Source of the DNA: Plantago major
Lineage: Eukaryota; Streptophyta; Magnoliopsida; Lamiales; Plantaginaceae
Assembly (NCBI GenBank): GCA_026545765.1
Contig: CM048839.1
Span: 5,230,835 to 5,294,834, forward strand
DNA: 64,000 bases
Direction: 5' to 3'
The position numbers were made by a program, and so were the translations under genes. Shown piece by piece: positions 1 to 11,559 of this stretch. Positions within the stretch are counted from its first letter, which is position 1, and each line of letters begins with the position of its first letter. A model generated the notes under the pieces. The model was not told the DNA's origin. It ran no database searches and saw nothing but the letters and a program-made list of their open reading frames with translations.

Positions 1-1253
1 ATTGGGAATTCTAGTCCCAGAAGACATTTCGGTTGACTCCCTCCTGTTTAGACAAGAAGACAAATGGTGCCGTGTAATAAATCATTTCATTTTCACATAT
101 ACGATCATCTGTTGAGAAAATGTTCATCAGTTTCCTGAGAGAAAGTCCTCTCATTTGCAGATGGATACTTACGAACGATCTTATGACAATCATGAACATG
201 TCAATGGTTTGGGACCAAATTTCACATCACCAGAACTGATGAAATCAGGATTGGGGCATAGTTTATCAGAAGTCGTTCGAGCTGATGACTCTCTCCTCCT
301 CCGAACAAAGGGGGCATGGTGCCGTGTAATTTTATCATTTCTTTCCCACAAAATCTTCTACATTACCATGAGAATACTTTCTTGTGAATTTCTGCATCAG
401 TTCATTAGAAAACAAAATATTCTTGTTTGCAGAAGGATGATTACTGGCGCTCTTACGTCTGGAGCAATGATGAGATTGTCCAAGAAGCACTCCATGTCAG
501 GAAGGTACACGAGGAAAGAGATAAGCTTCAAGTTCTTGAAATTTTATAACATTGTACGAGTTATTCATGAAAATGCTGTAACAAAAAAGATGTTGATTAA
601 TCATCAGGGTACAGTTAGAGAGTGGATAAGATGCAAGGTGGGTTCTTTATCCTATGAGTTTAAAGTAAAAGGTGTTCTAGAACATCACCAATTTCTCATC
701 AACAAAGGCTATCGATTTTTGGCATACAGGTCAGTCTTCTACATAATGATGAACAGAACATTAACAGGTTATAGGACAAGTACACTTCTGATAATGTTTG
801 TCATGCCTGATACCTCCTACTTTCAGTGGTGACCATGATATGTGTGTGCCTTACACAATCACATTAAAATGGATTCGCGACCTCAATTTGACCATTGACA
901 AATCATGGAGACCTTGGACAGTCGATAGTCAAGTTGCAGGGTTAGTCTCAGTTTCCTCACTGAGTCTACAATATGCTCTTTTTTACACCATTATAATTCA
1001 TTTTGGGTACGACTTTTCCCTAGCAGATACACAGAAACTTACTACAAGAATGGCCATGCCCCTGTCACGTTTACCACATTGATGGTGAGAAAAAGTTCGT
1101 TTCCTTGTGTTCAGCTGGTAGAAATCGCTCACATTCTTACTTGTAAGGCTTGTTGATTTTATTCTGCAGGGCGCAGGTCATACAGGTGCCGAATACAAGC
1201 CAAAGGAATTTCTTGCAATGGTTAGTCGATGGCTGTCTCGAAGCCCGTTGTAA
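1..1253 (+). CDS. Serine carboxypeptidase-like (SCPL) protein, 3' part; 5' end outside window
   Basis: This is the C-terminal third of an SCPL protein, a secreted or vacuolar serine hydrolase-fold enzyme; many plant members are acyltransferases using glucose esters. Exons read 2-73 (see oddity), 161-325, 433-504, 608-729, 827-940, 1027-1084 and 1170-1253, with GT-AG borders and phases that close to a TAA stop. Family signatures seen are YVWSNDEIVQEALHVRKGT, then GDHDMCVPY with the catalytic Asp (exon at 827), SWRPWTVD, and GAGHTGAEYKPKE with the catalytic His in the last exon. The protein ends WLSRSPL, as is usual for the family. The catalytic Ser and oxyanion residues lie upstream of the window. 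Oddity: the segments ending at 73 and 325 both encode a block ending WCR and both end in phase 0, so an exon seems tandemly duplicated. Peptidase versus acyltransferase activity cannot be decided here. Confidence 0.93.
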
Positions 1254-2084
1254 ACATCATAGCCTATTTTAGAAAATAGTTTGAGCAAATGCAGATCACA
1301 ATTCACAATGTCAGATCACAATTTTTCTTCTTCTTCTTGATGTTTTTTACTATAGTTCAGAACTGTTTCTTATTCTGAAGGCTTAAGAGACTAACATAAG
1401 AAATTAAGAACTAATTACTTTACTGGTTTGTTTATGTTTAATCTAATCCCAAAGATCCTCAAAATAAGTAGGAAGAAGCAAGAAAACAGAATGTTGCTCC
1501 AACTTGACTGTCAATCAGACCTCAGTTTTGGATTTTTATGTTCATCAGCATTTTTCCATCAGACAAGACATATGGCTAAATGACACAAATATACATTACA
1601 GCATATATTGCAACAGGAACATCTCAACTCTTCAGTATCACTTATTTACATACACAACTCCAAATAAGTACACGGCCACTACTAACTTAATGAAAACTTA
1701 ATCTCAGAGTCCGAATGAGTAAGAGAGAAAGAACGAATCGTAAAGTGATATTGTCGCGTTATCCAGTTACTGGGGTGCATATATTATTGAAAACACGAGG
1801 ATGTATATTCTCTATAATATCTGAAACCTGTGGGTAATTTGTATAATTATACCCACCCCATGTCATAATATAGATTCTAAAGTTCAGGATATGTGTAATT
1901 GTATGACCTCTGAAATGGATTCTTTCATGGCCTTGCTTCTTGACCCAAATAATTAGAGAAGTAATACAGATCAGTGGTCAAACAATCTCCCTTTACATAA
2001 ATCATCAACACCATTTCATAAACAGGCCATTTCTCTTGATCTTAAGCATAATTCATCTCTTTGCTATTCTCTCTCTCAAATTCA
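1254..2084. other. Intergenic spacer between SCPL and the small + gene
   Basis: AT-rich non-coding DNA. It must hold the SCPL 3' UTR and polyadenylation region, and the promoter of the gene starting at 2085. No convincing coding frame, repeat or RNA gene is visible. Confidence 0.5.
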
Positions 2085-2540
2085 ATGGTGAAAACGCAAA
2101 GCAATAGCCGAAAGAAGACCTTGAAGAACACCACTTCTCTAGCAAGAACCTTTTACAGGAACTGTCTCTGTGACTGCAGTGGAAATGTCCATGAAAGCAG
2201 TATCATAAAATACTCAGTTCCTCAAAAGGGAGAGAAGTTGCAGAAAACTCACAACTCTGTTAGCTCGTCCAAAGAATTTTACGATGACGACCTCCAGGAT
2301 CTGATGCAAATGCTGTCTAGCAAAAATGGAGCTGGTGCAAAGGTGGATGTTGATGCTGAGGGAAATCTGGTGTGGAAGAAACCGAGAGTTCTGGATTCGA
2401 GTTATAGTATGGGAGTTGGCAGAATAGGGAGAATTGATGAGAATGAGTCTTGCTCTTTTAATGAAATGGATGCTCATAAGAAGATGATTCGTCGGAGCTA
2501 TTCACTCGATGCGAAGAAGATACCAATTTACCAGAAATGA
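2085..2540 (+). CDS. Small intronless gene, unknown plant protein (151 aa)
   Basis: Single open frame of 152 codons with the stop at 2538-2540. The first ATG in frame (MVKTQSNSRKK) is at 2085 and follows a CT-rich leader (ctattctctctctcaaattc) typical of plant 5' UTRs. The product is hydrophilic and basic at the N terminus. It has a Cys-containing stretch (RNCLCDCSGN), an acidic patch (FYDDDLQDLMQML) and a basic, Ser-rich tail (RRSYSLDAKKIP). No signal peptide, membrane segment or known domain was recognised. It lies between SCPL and the convergent NAT gene, whose stop is 200 bp downstream. Length, leader and sensible composition favour a real gene, but it could be a lineage-restricted or non-coding transcript. 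Confidence 0.55.
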   Translation: MVKTQSNSRKKTLKNTTSLARTFYRNCLCDCSGNVHESSIIKYSVPQKGEKLQKTHNSVSSSKEFYDDDLQDLMQMLSSKNGAGAKVDVDAEGNLVWKKPRVLDSSYSMGVGRIGRIDENESCSFNEMDAHKKMIRRSYSLDAKKIPIYQK

Positions 2541-2741
2541 AAATTTTCTTAATTTGATAAACTTGTATGAATATCCTGTATAAGTACATTATTCTAGCAA
2601 AGTACATGGCAAACTAATCATCTATGCAAAGTGTAATTCTTGTATAAAAGCATGTCATGAGATGCTTCTCACTGTTTTATATATCAGCTGAACTCTCCAA
2701 AAAATATGGAAATTCTTCTTTACATCAACTCTGATACAAAA

Positions 2742-5700
2742 TTAGTATGAAGGGAAATACTTAGAAAGTCCATATGGGAGACAGTAAAACTCTGCACTTC
2801 TGGGATCCCTGTTAAAGTACTTGTACTTAGCCCACCAGTGCCGTCCACTGTCTCTTCTAGTCGAGCCATGTTTTCGTGCAAGCGTAAGGTCCAAAAAGTA
2901 GGCGATGATTCCTGCAACTGTGGCTGGGGATGTGAAGATCACTAGCACCACTTTATTAAACTGCATTAGTACAAGTGAAAGGTCATAATTCTTTTCAGTA
3001 GAGTACAGATGAGAGTTTAAACACTATATGAAAGACTTATATTTTCAACTGTGTGCAGTTTTCTTCCTGTGTTAGTGTGTTTTCGGAACATACCCAGATG
3101 GAACGAGTGTGAACAGGACCATGGCCGGAAGTAAGCACATAGTCACTGAAGTATCTTGGGACAGAAAGACCCATGAATAATGAGAAGCCGATAATAAACT
3201 TAGTCCTGAAGCTGTTGAGATTGCAGTATTGCAGTAAGCCAAGACCAGCAGAAGCTGAGTAACATAGTATAATGGAGTGTTAGAACAGTTCAAAAGCAAC
3301 AGTCTAAGTATAGTTACCAACATTGGATTGATCATAAGCTTTACGTACACATAAGAGCGAATAGTACGCAATAAAGAGCTCCAACAATTGGCAGTGGGAT
3401 AGATGCAACTACTGCTCCAAATTTTCCTGGATATAGAGGGCTAATATGAGTGAAATTAATCAGATTTATCTAAGTGCACTGTAGTAGCATGAAAACAGGA
3501 CCATTTTGAAGGACACATGAAGAGAATATGGGATAGCGAACCTAGCACTGAAAAGAAGAGCATGAAAACTGCTGATATTTGAATCACTCGGCGGCTTCCA
3601 ACTCGTGTCAGAGCCAATAATCCAACATTCTCACTACAACATAAGAAGTTATATAGTATACAATTAGAACGAGAGTGAAAATAGATCTTCTGAACCCATT
3701 TTTGCAAATGATCTGTTCCAGTTTAGACTTGATGGATTGAAAAATGTTGAATGTTATAGACTTCTTGAAGAGGAATCAGGGCAGGTGTATTACACTGATA
3801 CAGTAGATCCACTTCCTGTACCAAATAGACCATCCAGAAAAATGCCAAATCCCTGTGTAAGTCATGATGAATAGTACAGGTTAAAGTTAAACAAAGTATA
3901 TGAACATCAAACATGTAGATGGGAGTTTTCATGTGTAGTAATCGGTTTTCGTACCAGCCAGCCAATACCACGGCTAAGGACGGAAGCCGGCACATGTGTA
4001 GCACTCGCATATCTTGATGCAGCTATAAATGATCCTGTTGACTGTCTCAAATGAAAAGAAAACGAGAAAAGGACGAAAGATGTTATGATTCTTCCTTCTG
4101 GAGAAGTATAGATGTTCACCAAGAAATTAACAGGCCGAGTAAAACAGTGAGGGCAGACATAAATCAGAAATAACCATGTAATATTCAAATTTCGATAAAA
4201 TGATATTAACCTCAACCATGACGACGAATGCTGCAGCTACCATTACTAAAACTTCTCCACCATTTAATCTGGGTTGACCCCATTGAATTGGATATGGAAT
4301 ACTAATCCTGCATGTTCGGATGAGTCTTTCATCAATCTTGATTTTGTGACGAAAGTGATACAAAATTACAAATTTATATCATGTTAAGTATTGATGGTGA
4401 AAATTTTAAGCATTTTAGCTTTCAACAGCCTAAATCATTATGAAACAGAATTTAAATAGAAAATCTTCAAAAAAACCATTAAACGGGATATGAGCTAAAT
4501 TAGTTCTTACCATGATGATCCTCTTACAAGTCCAGAGCGATCGACTCTGCAACTCAATTGAGTATTAAGGGGCTTATTCCTGTATGCACCAGCTGCTGTC
4601 AGAAGGGCTGCATATGCCCACACTATCCCAACCGACAGTAGAACTGCGAAGCGGTCATAAGCAGGACGCTTGTTGCCCCAGAAAGAAGGAATAAACTACC
4701 ACAATTATTGATTACCAACCAGTCAAATACCAACATCTTGTGGATCTTGAAGCGATTATTGCTTATATGAATGGAAATATGCTCAATCACAAAAATGAAC
4801 TGAATGTGAATGGAAATATTCACTTACATGAGAGAACAAAATGAGAATGATTAGCTCTGGGAGCCCGATTTCCACACATTGTGCAAGCTACAGAAACCGG
4901 TCATTCGAAAAGGACAAGTAAGCAATTTTAAACTGAAGATTTTCAATCAAAAACAGACTTTCCTTCAGAATTCATTCTAGTTCGAGCGTGTTTAAGGGCA
5001 TACCAATGGAAAACCTTGTTCATAAAGTCCAAGTCCGACTAGTGCTACAAGAGGTACAGCCGAAAGAGGGCTCAGGAACCTACAATATCATAGAAACTGA
5101 TATATTTGAGACAATAACTCAACAGATAAGGCAGAGAAAACGCTTACAGTTAGAATTTAAGAACTAATTGCCTACCTCACAACAATTCTCCAGATTCCAA
5201 GAAAACCAAGCAACATAGGTAGTACAGAAGCAATCATAAGAGCACCTTGAATTGCCCTCATGGTCCGTAAAAATCTCTGGATCAATCATACTGTGTAATT
5301 AGTAAGTTTACAACACATAACTGACATAAAAAACCAGAACTAGAGTAATAAAATGCCGCAAACTAACCAAATAAGGATTAAGATACAGGAGATATTGCTG
5401 GGCTAATGCGACGTAAAGAGATGGAATTATGAATCTGAATGAGCTGCCAATAACTACTGGCAACCGAGATCCAAACCAGGATTGCAGTAGCGTATTTAGT
5501 CCAGAAACAAACAGCATTGTTTGTATCACTTGAGCTTTCTCCACCTGGCAGAGAATATTTCAGTATGAAACAGAATTCAGTTTTGTTTAAACAATGAACT
5601 AAGGCCAATATGTTACAGCGAGAAGTACTTACAATGCCGCCTCCCATGTAAGGTACGATTATGGTTGGTACAATCACAGTAGTGCCAAGCATCACCAAGT

Positions 5701-6252
5701 AGTGCTGAAAACCAAGAACAACAGCTTCACCTGCATTAAATTAGCTGTGATCAATCACTCACGTAATCACGTTTATAGAAAGAAAAAAACACTAAAGCTT
5801 TCAGTTTTTAGCAATCATGGATAAGTACAGAAGATAAAATGATTGGTTCAGTAACGTAGACGATTTACGAAATTCAGAACATAAACACCTGTTCCACAAG
5901 ATTCCTTGAATTCCCAATAATGCAATAACCAAAACATGAGCTAAATCCAACATAGAAGTACAACAGTCTTAAATGTTCAACAAGAAAACGTAAAAAGGCC
6001 AAAACTTTCATGAACATGAAACAGAGATTTCAAGAAGTCTTATCATTTCAAGAACCATAAATTGTGTACACTGTACAGTAACACTGATCAGCTTCATTTC
6101 TTGAATGCAGGTAAGGTGACTGTGAAAATGTGTGTGAGAAAAAGAGATGAAAATGAATTACCCCATGAAGGGTTGCTGTTGAGGCAAAAATCTACGCCTG
6201 GAAGCTGTTCTTTAACAGGGTGAGGCACACATTCATCAACCACTTTCGCCAT
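2742..6252 (-). CDS. Nucleobase-ascorbate transporter (NAT/NCS2 family), complete, 14 exons
   Basis: Multi-pass membrane permease of the xanthine/uracil permease (NCS2) family; plant members transport purines and uracil, mostly at the plasma membrane. Exons, 5' to 3' on the minus strand: 6252-6162, 5730-5633, 5544-5368, 5276-5176, 5079-5004, 4887-4828, 4695-4511, 4307-4211, 4041-3955, 3852-3794, 3633-3542, 3426-3349, 3254-3094, 2960-2742. They sum to 1581 nt, 526 aa plus stop, the normal plant NAT length, and all phases close. Motifs seen: HPVKEQLPGV near the N terminus, GFQHYLVMLGTTV, FVSGLNTLLQ, the NAT signature ENVGLLALTR at about residues 345-354, preceded by LDGLFGTGSGST, and the C-terminal GRHWWAKY...EFYCLPYGLSKYFP. 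About 12-14 hydrophobic segments are expected. No break was found. The start is chosen because MAKVVDECVPHPVKEQ matches family N termini. Confidence 0.96.
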
Positions 6253-6310
6253 TGCTACAAGCTAAATGTTGCTCAGAAGCTTAGAGTTACAGAGATTTAG
6301 CATTTGGTTG

Positions 6311-6319
6311 TATATATAA
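6311..6319 (-). promoter_or_regulatory. Candidate TATA box of the NAT gene
   Basis: On the minus strand the sequence reads TTATATATA about 60 bp upstream of the NAT start codon at 6252. Position and composition fit a TATA box, with a short leader implied. It is inferred from sequence alone. Confidence 0.4.
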
Positions 6320-7116
6320 TGTGAAACTTCATTGGTTAGTCTTTGTAGAATTGTAGTCAGAGTACCAACAAAGATCAATTGCTATGACTCTACGTACAAC
6401 GTATGCCTGCTGTACACTCACATTTTCCATGTATAATTTTGATTTGTTGTTGTTTCTTTATATTTTTTGCAAGTATCCTTTGAGTGTGTGTTTCGGCATC
6501 ATATCACCCGGAGACCAACTCATGTCTAACTATACCGGTCTAAAGAGTCGAATTCTAATCGATTATTATCGAAGTAATTTTACTGATTCAAAGAGTCGAA
6601 TCTCGATCGAGTAGTGATTTAGTCGGTACTTATGTTTACGGGTTTATTCTTTAACTACTTCAAACACAATAATTTGGAGATTTAGTATGAGATAAGGTGA
6701 GTTTTTGGCTTAGAATATTCCTCAGTTATATTGGATGAAATTTGTTTATTTAATAGTACCGTGTATTATTGTTACCTCGTGACACGGTAATATTTGGTAA
6801 AATGGAATGAAATGCCAAAAGCTAAAAGTGAGGTTACTTGTTCATGAGGTAGACAAGGAAGATATAGTAGGCAAAGGAGTTGGGAATTGGCATTGGCAAG
6901 CCAACCAAAAGAATGAAGACGATTAAACAACTAGTTCCTCCTTACCCACTTTTACTCCTTCCTTGTCCTAGTGGACAATAACTTCTGTATATTAAAGTTG
7001 ATATGCAGTTTGAGATGAAAAATTAAATTAACTAATAAAACATGGAAATGCAATAAAATGTGTAGTTTTAATAGTAAAATTAAGAATTTTAGTGTAAAAA
7101 TACATTTTTAATGATT
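6320..7116. other. NAT upstream region, non-coding
   Basis: AT-rich spacer. A short imperfect direct repeat (tctaa/caaAGAGTCGAAT..C..ATCGA) sits at about 6540-6612. The piece around 6865-6945 has a decayed counterpart near 29980-30030, part of the duplication reported there. No gene was seen. Confidence 0.5.
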
Positions 7117-7359
7117 TACTCCCTCCGTTCCAATTTATCTTCTCGCATTTCGTTTTGGGCCATCTCAACTTCATCTTCCTATCCCTTAAATATGGAAAAT
7201 CTATCTCTTACCTTATACACTATTTCTCCTACTTTATTCACTATTTGTCATACTTTATTCACTCTATTTACTACTTTATCACCTCTCCTACTTTATTCAC
7301 TTTTCTTTTAAATCTTGTACCTGGGCCCGCGGAAAGATGAAACCGGAACAGAGGAAGTA
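7117..7359. mobile_element. Stowaway-like MITE
   Basis: Terminal inverted repeats ctccctccgttcc...ggaacagaggaagta are bounded by TA on both sides, giving a total of about 240 bp. CTCCCTCCGT ends with a TA target duplication mark the Stowaway (Tc1/mariner) MITE class. It contains pyrimidine-rich repeats of actttattcac type and has no coding capacity. Confidence 0.8.
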
Positions 7360-7468
7360 TTATGTGTAGGTACTTTTTTTTTTTTTCCTGTAATGTGTAA
7401 ACTTCTTGTGAAACACCTAAAATATAAAATGTATACGATATAAAATTAGACCATATCTATTGTTATTA

Positions 7469-7768
7469 TCACCCGGTCCGGTTAGCATTCTTTGTCAATT
7501 TCTTAGGGACACCTAATTCACCAAACCACCTCTTTTTCCTAATATCTTGTTTGACATTTTTGGCATCACTCTTTTTTCTTCTTTTCAGGTCATAACATCT
7601 TCTCCGCCAGTGATCATCTGCTTCTTCCCCCATGACAAGAAACGGGTCAATGTGGTTTCTTAAACCAAGGCAGTGGGATCCACAAACTACATCTGAGAGA
7701 GGTGCTACCATTGGGTCGAATTTTATATTCAATGTGATGATTGATATCTTAGGGACATAAAGTTTCAA
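7469..7768 (-). pseudogene. Coding-like remnant of unknown origin
   Basis: An open minus-strand frame whose composition looks protein-like in the middle (HCLGLRNHIDPFLVMGEEAD, then DDHWRRRCYDLKRRKK and RWFGELGVPKK). I do not recognise the family. A related copy at about 30055-30235 carries several stops in the matching frame and lacks a central block, so at least one copy is decayed. No exon structure, promoter or start could be defined. It is best treated as a gene fragment carried in the same block as NAT upstream DNA. Confidence 0.3.
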
Positions 7769-9640
7769 TAAAAAATGATATAATTAAACTATCTATTAAA
7801 ATTTTATGTGACATAAATTTTTTTAAAAAACTCAGTTAAATATAAGCTAGTGACAATTAAGGTTCCAACAATGGGATACGACAGGTGGACGTGGCACTAT
7901 ACTAGATATAACGAATTATTACGTCGCTTCAGGTCGTGCTAAAGCTTTAGGCTCCGATTCATGTTGCAAGGACGGAAGGACCAGCTCACGGTTGATGAAG
8001 AATTGGTTTCTCATTTAAATAAGAATAAGAAAATCGATTTAAATAAACATCTAAATTTTTATTTAATTCAAGGTTTTAATTTTATACCAAACACTACCTT
8101 AAACATTAGCATATTATTCAGAAGCTAGTTGATTGAAATAGGAGATGAGTCGATTATCACAAATATACATTTCATCTATTATGACTCATAACTATTACGC
8201 TATTTATAAGAGTCATATAGATGAACTAAAAAAGGCCTTAAAATTAATTTATAGATGGTAAAAAAAAATACTGACTTTTAATTTTAAGTCGTAATTTTAA
8301 AATTAGGACTCTTAATTTGTACTTCAATCGAGAATACGACACACCATTTTGTGACCCCTTTACAATTTGTGTCTTTTATTAAATACAAAACTTGTGAAAG
8401 TCCAAGTTTTTGTGAGAGTCTGAGATTACTGGAATATTGTATACTAATTGTGCGATTTTATGTGTAAATTGTTGATTTTTGTCTATTTGTAAATTGTCTA
8501 TTGTTGTATACTAATTGTGCGGCTGAATCTTTTTGTGTAAGACTTTTCGGACTCTCATGAGATTTTCTCTTAATTAAAAAGTTGTAATTTTTAAGTCCAA
8601 TTTTTATTTGAATGATGTAACTATTTTTAAACGTCCAATTAAATCAAATCTATTGGGAGTGGATGATCAAGTTTAGGGGTTGTTGGTTCAAGGCTTCAAG
8701 CGACATGAGCGGTCGTACGGATTTATTGGGAATAACTATTGAGGTTCAGTTCAAGGATTGGGTTCGTGCTTTAAACATTGTGACTCAATGGGGTACCCAG
8801 TTTATTTGATTTTTCTTCGAAAACACAATTGGAGAGTTGAGTTGAATTTTTGTGTACAAACATCTCAATTGAAATTGAGATTTCTCAATTCTAATTTGAA
8901 ACTAAACCCTCATAATATCTCAAAATTTGGAATGAATTGCCAAACTAGCCTTTTCAAAATAAATATATACTATTCGGGTAGCCATCCTATTCTAGCCTTA
9001 CATAAAAATTAATTTCTTCTATAACCTTACTTTTGCCACATAATAATCCATGTGAATTTTTCAATTAACTAATTAGTTTAGCCTTCCTGAACCTGAACGG
9101 CATGTATGCAAATAATCATGGATAATCACAACATGATGATAGTCCATTCATTAAGAAAAAAGTACATCAATTTGAAAAAAATAATCAAATTAATTAAATA
9201 ATCTTTGTAAACTATCAGGAACTAGAAAACACAAATTCAAATACTCCAGCAATGAAAACCAATCTGCAAATTCCACTTACCATCCAATAGCATAATATTG
9301 TTACGCTCTCTCTTACCATCCTACAACTCAAAGAAAGTAATTCAATGTTAATTTGATAAATTACTCGAATGTTCTTTACGGTTTATCCGAAAATACATGG
9401 AAAAAATGGAAAACACATCATGTATCCATTTAGTTTACAATCCCCAAACATCAATTCAACAAGAGTAAGTATGATAAAAGGGAAGATTTTCCTAATCAAT
9501 AGAAAAATTCGGTTTTCATAATAAAAAATCGGTAAAAAACACTACAAACCGGTTAGTAGATTTTATATAAATACCTAAAATAAACAACACAATCTTTCAG
9601 AAAAAGCCATACCACTCACATCTCAATCATATTTCTCTCT
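7769..9640. other. Intergenic AT-rich DNA
   Basis: No gene recognised. A short local duplication of ttgtatactaattgtgcg occurs at about 8437-8455 and 8502-8521. The rest is low-complexity AT-rich spacer. Confidence 0.5.
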
Positions 9641-9649
9641 CTACAAAAA

Positions 9650-9908
9650 TTCAAACCCTAGTGAGAGAAACCCCTCTCTCTCCGGTGATGGCGTCGGATC
9701 CTCGTCTCTCCGCCATCCACCGTCACTTTCTGGACCGCCGCAGGCGGCATATGATACTCTAATACTGCAGATCGAAATTCTCTGACTCGATCCGTCGCCG
9801 ATCCGCCCCTGAAATCGTCCCTACCGGCTGATCGGAGTAGACCAGCTACAACGAGCTGTCGAAGTGCGAGAATTCATCTCGATTGGGTTCCGAACAATGA
9901 CGAATTGA
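9650..9908 (+). other. Promoter/leader-like stretch with short ORF and telo-box
   Basis: A CT-rich leader (ctctctctacaaaaattc), the telo-box-like AAACCCTA at about 9653-9660 and an ATG at 9688 resemble the start of a plant housekeeping gene. The frame (MASDPRLSAIHRHFLDRRRR) stops after about 24 codons. GC content rises sharply against the flanks. It is probably a captured or decayed gene 5' end joined to the isocitrate dehydrogenase fragment that follows. Confidence 0.35.
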
Positions 9909-9998
9909 ACTCGGCATGCCGGTGTGGATATTGTTGTGATTAGGGAGAATACTGAGGGCAAGTATGTTGGACTTGAGCATGAGGTTGTTAGTGGTGTT
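9909..9998 (+). pseudogene. NAD-isocitrate dehydrogenase gene fragment
   Basis: About 30 codons read [20 protein letters not shown] then [10 protein letters not shown]. This is the conserved RENTEGEYSGLEHEVVPGV block of NAD-dependent isocitrate dehydrogenase subunits (a mitochondrial TCA-cycle enzyme). Nothing before or after continues the family, and the frame runs into unrelated sequence ([10 protein letters not shown]). It is a single-exon-sized captured fragment and cannot encode an enzyme. Confidence 0.75.
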
Positions 9999-10094
9999 GC
10001 TAGAAGAGGACGAGAGGGGGAAAGAGCACCATGGCAGAGAAATAGTAATCTAGTTATGAGGAGCCACACACACGTTGTAGAGAAAAGGTGAACC

Positions 10095-11300
10095 TAAGCC
10101 TATTACAATTCTAATAAACTACTGATTTTGGTTTTGATGCTATTATCGATTAGTCTAATTTCCATACCTGATTGTTATGGCTTCAATACACACCTTTGTT
10201 ATGGTCTTAATAACTAGTTGTTATGCTTTTAACTTATGTTAGAATGTTTCCGAATATTATTATTTTAGTGCATATGTTATAGGTTCAAGGTCTGTTATTG
10301 TAGTTTTAAGCAGCAACGTTAATGTTTTTAATGATTTGATTTTTTGCAGATGACTTGTTATAGTTTTAAGAGGCGTTATTATGGTTTTAAACATCGATGT
10401 TACTGTTTTTAATTTGTGTTACACGTTCGAGATTTATTATAGTTTTAAGATGCAATGTTATGATTTTAAGCCTGAATATTATTATATTTAGCTTATGTTG
10501 GATATCTATGCATGTTATTATTTTTAGCGCACGTGCTATAGTTTTAAGACCTATTGTTGTTGTTTTAAGCATCAACGTTAATGTTTTACATTTTCAGAAA
10601 TATTTATGATTTGAGTTATTATTTTTAGATTCTAATATTTATGTTATAGTTTTAGAACCTTTCATTACAGTTTTAAGCAGCAACGTTAGTATTTTTAGAT
10701 TCTAATGAAATGTTATGATTTGATTTTTAGCAAATGCTTTGTTAATAGTTTTAAGAGGCACTGTTATAGATTTAAGCAATGTTACTGTTTTTAGTGTGTG
10801 TCGCATGTTTCTGCTTTGTTATGTAGTTTAAGAAGTATTGTTATAGTTTTAAGATGCAATGTTATGGCTTAAGCTTCAATGTTATTTTTAGTTAGTGTTG
10901 AATATTTATGCATGTTATTAGTTTTATCGCATATATTATAGTTTTAAAATCTATTGTTGTAGTTTTTAGTAGTAACATTAGACTTTTTAGCTTCTGATGA
11001 AATATTTATGATTTGATTGTTTTCAAATGCTTTGTTGTAGTTTTAACAACCATTGTTAATAGTTTTACAAGGCACTGCTGTGGTTTTAAGCATCGATTTT
11101 ACTGTTTTAGTGTGTGTTGCATATTCCTAATTTGTTATAGTTCTAATAGTCATTGCTATAGTTTTAAGAGACACTTATATGGTTTTAATAATCAACTTTA
11201 CTATATTTGGCGTGTTTTGCATTTTTTTTTTTTTTAAGAACCAATGTGATAGTTTTATTGAGAGTTGTTACGGTTTTAACCCAATTAGTAAATGTTTTAA
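10095..11300 (+). repeat. Degenerate interspersed repeats built on GTTATAGTTTTAAG
   Basis: Many imperfect repeats of GTTATAGTTTTAAG/GTTATGGTTTTAAGC alternate with variants of gcaacgttaatgttttta and gtgtgttgcatgttt. Units recur every 30-60 bp over about 1.2 kb, with higher-order similarity of several hundred bp (compare 10270-10390, 10540-10700 and 10930-11110). There is no coding capacity. It follows the captured isocitrate dehydrogenase fragment directly. Confidence 0.8.
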
Positions 11301-11559
11301 GCAGGTGATGACGATAACATCGAGTTGATGATAGATCTCTCAAATGTGGCATTGCAGTATTAAAGCAACAAGCACAAACAACAAAAGGAAGGAACCCGAA
11401 GTTCACCAACAAGTTTAATCGGAAAAAGTATACTTTTAACCACTAAGTTTGCATTTGTATAAAAAATACCGAATGAACGTTATTGTAATCTTTTTTTGTA
11501 TGAGAATAGATATTTTAAAACTTGTGAATGACTGAATGTTTCAAAATTATAATGACATA

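Noticed and set aside
155..832. Single 225-codon + frame over the SCPL region
   Set aside because: It reads through clear introns; only the pieces matching SCPL exons are coding.
8758..9012. 84-codon + frame
   Set aside because: Composition typical of AT-rich spacer; no start context, splice partner or domain.
9530..9560. cactacaaaccggt as a CACTA end
   Set aside because: No matching inverted end, subterminal repeats or TSD nearby; a chance match to the first bases.
9821..10069. 82-codon minus-strand frame
   Set aside because: Antisense shadow of the isocitrate dehydrogenase fragment on the + strand.
10397..11237. Several hydrophobic frames on both strands
   Set aside because: They result from the repeated GTTATAGTTTTAAG units, which are rich in Val/Ile/Phe codons in some frames.
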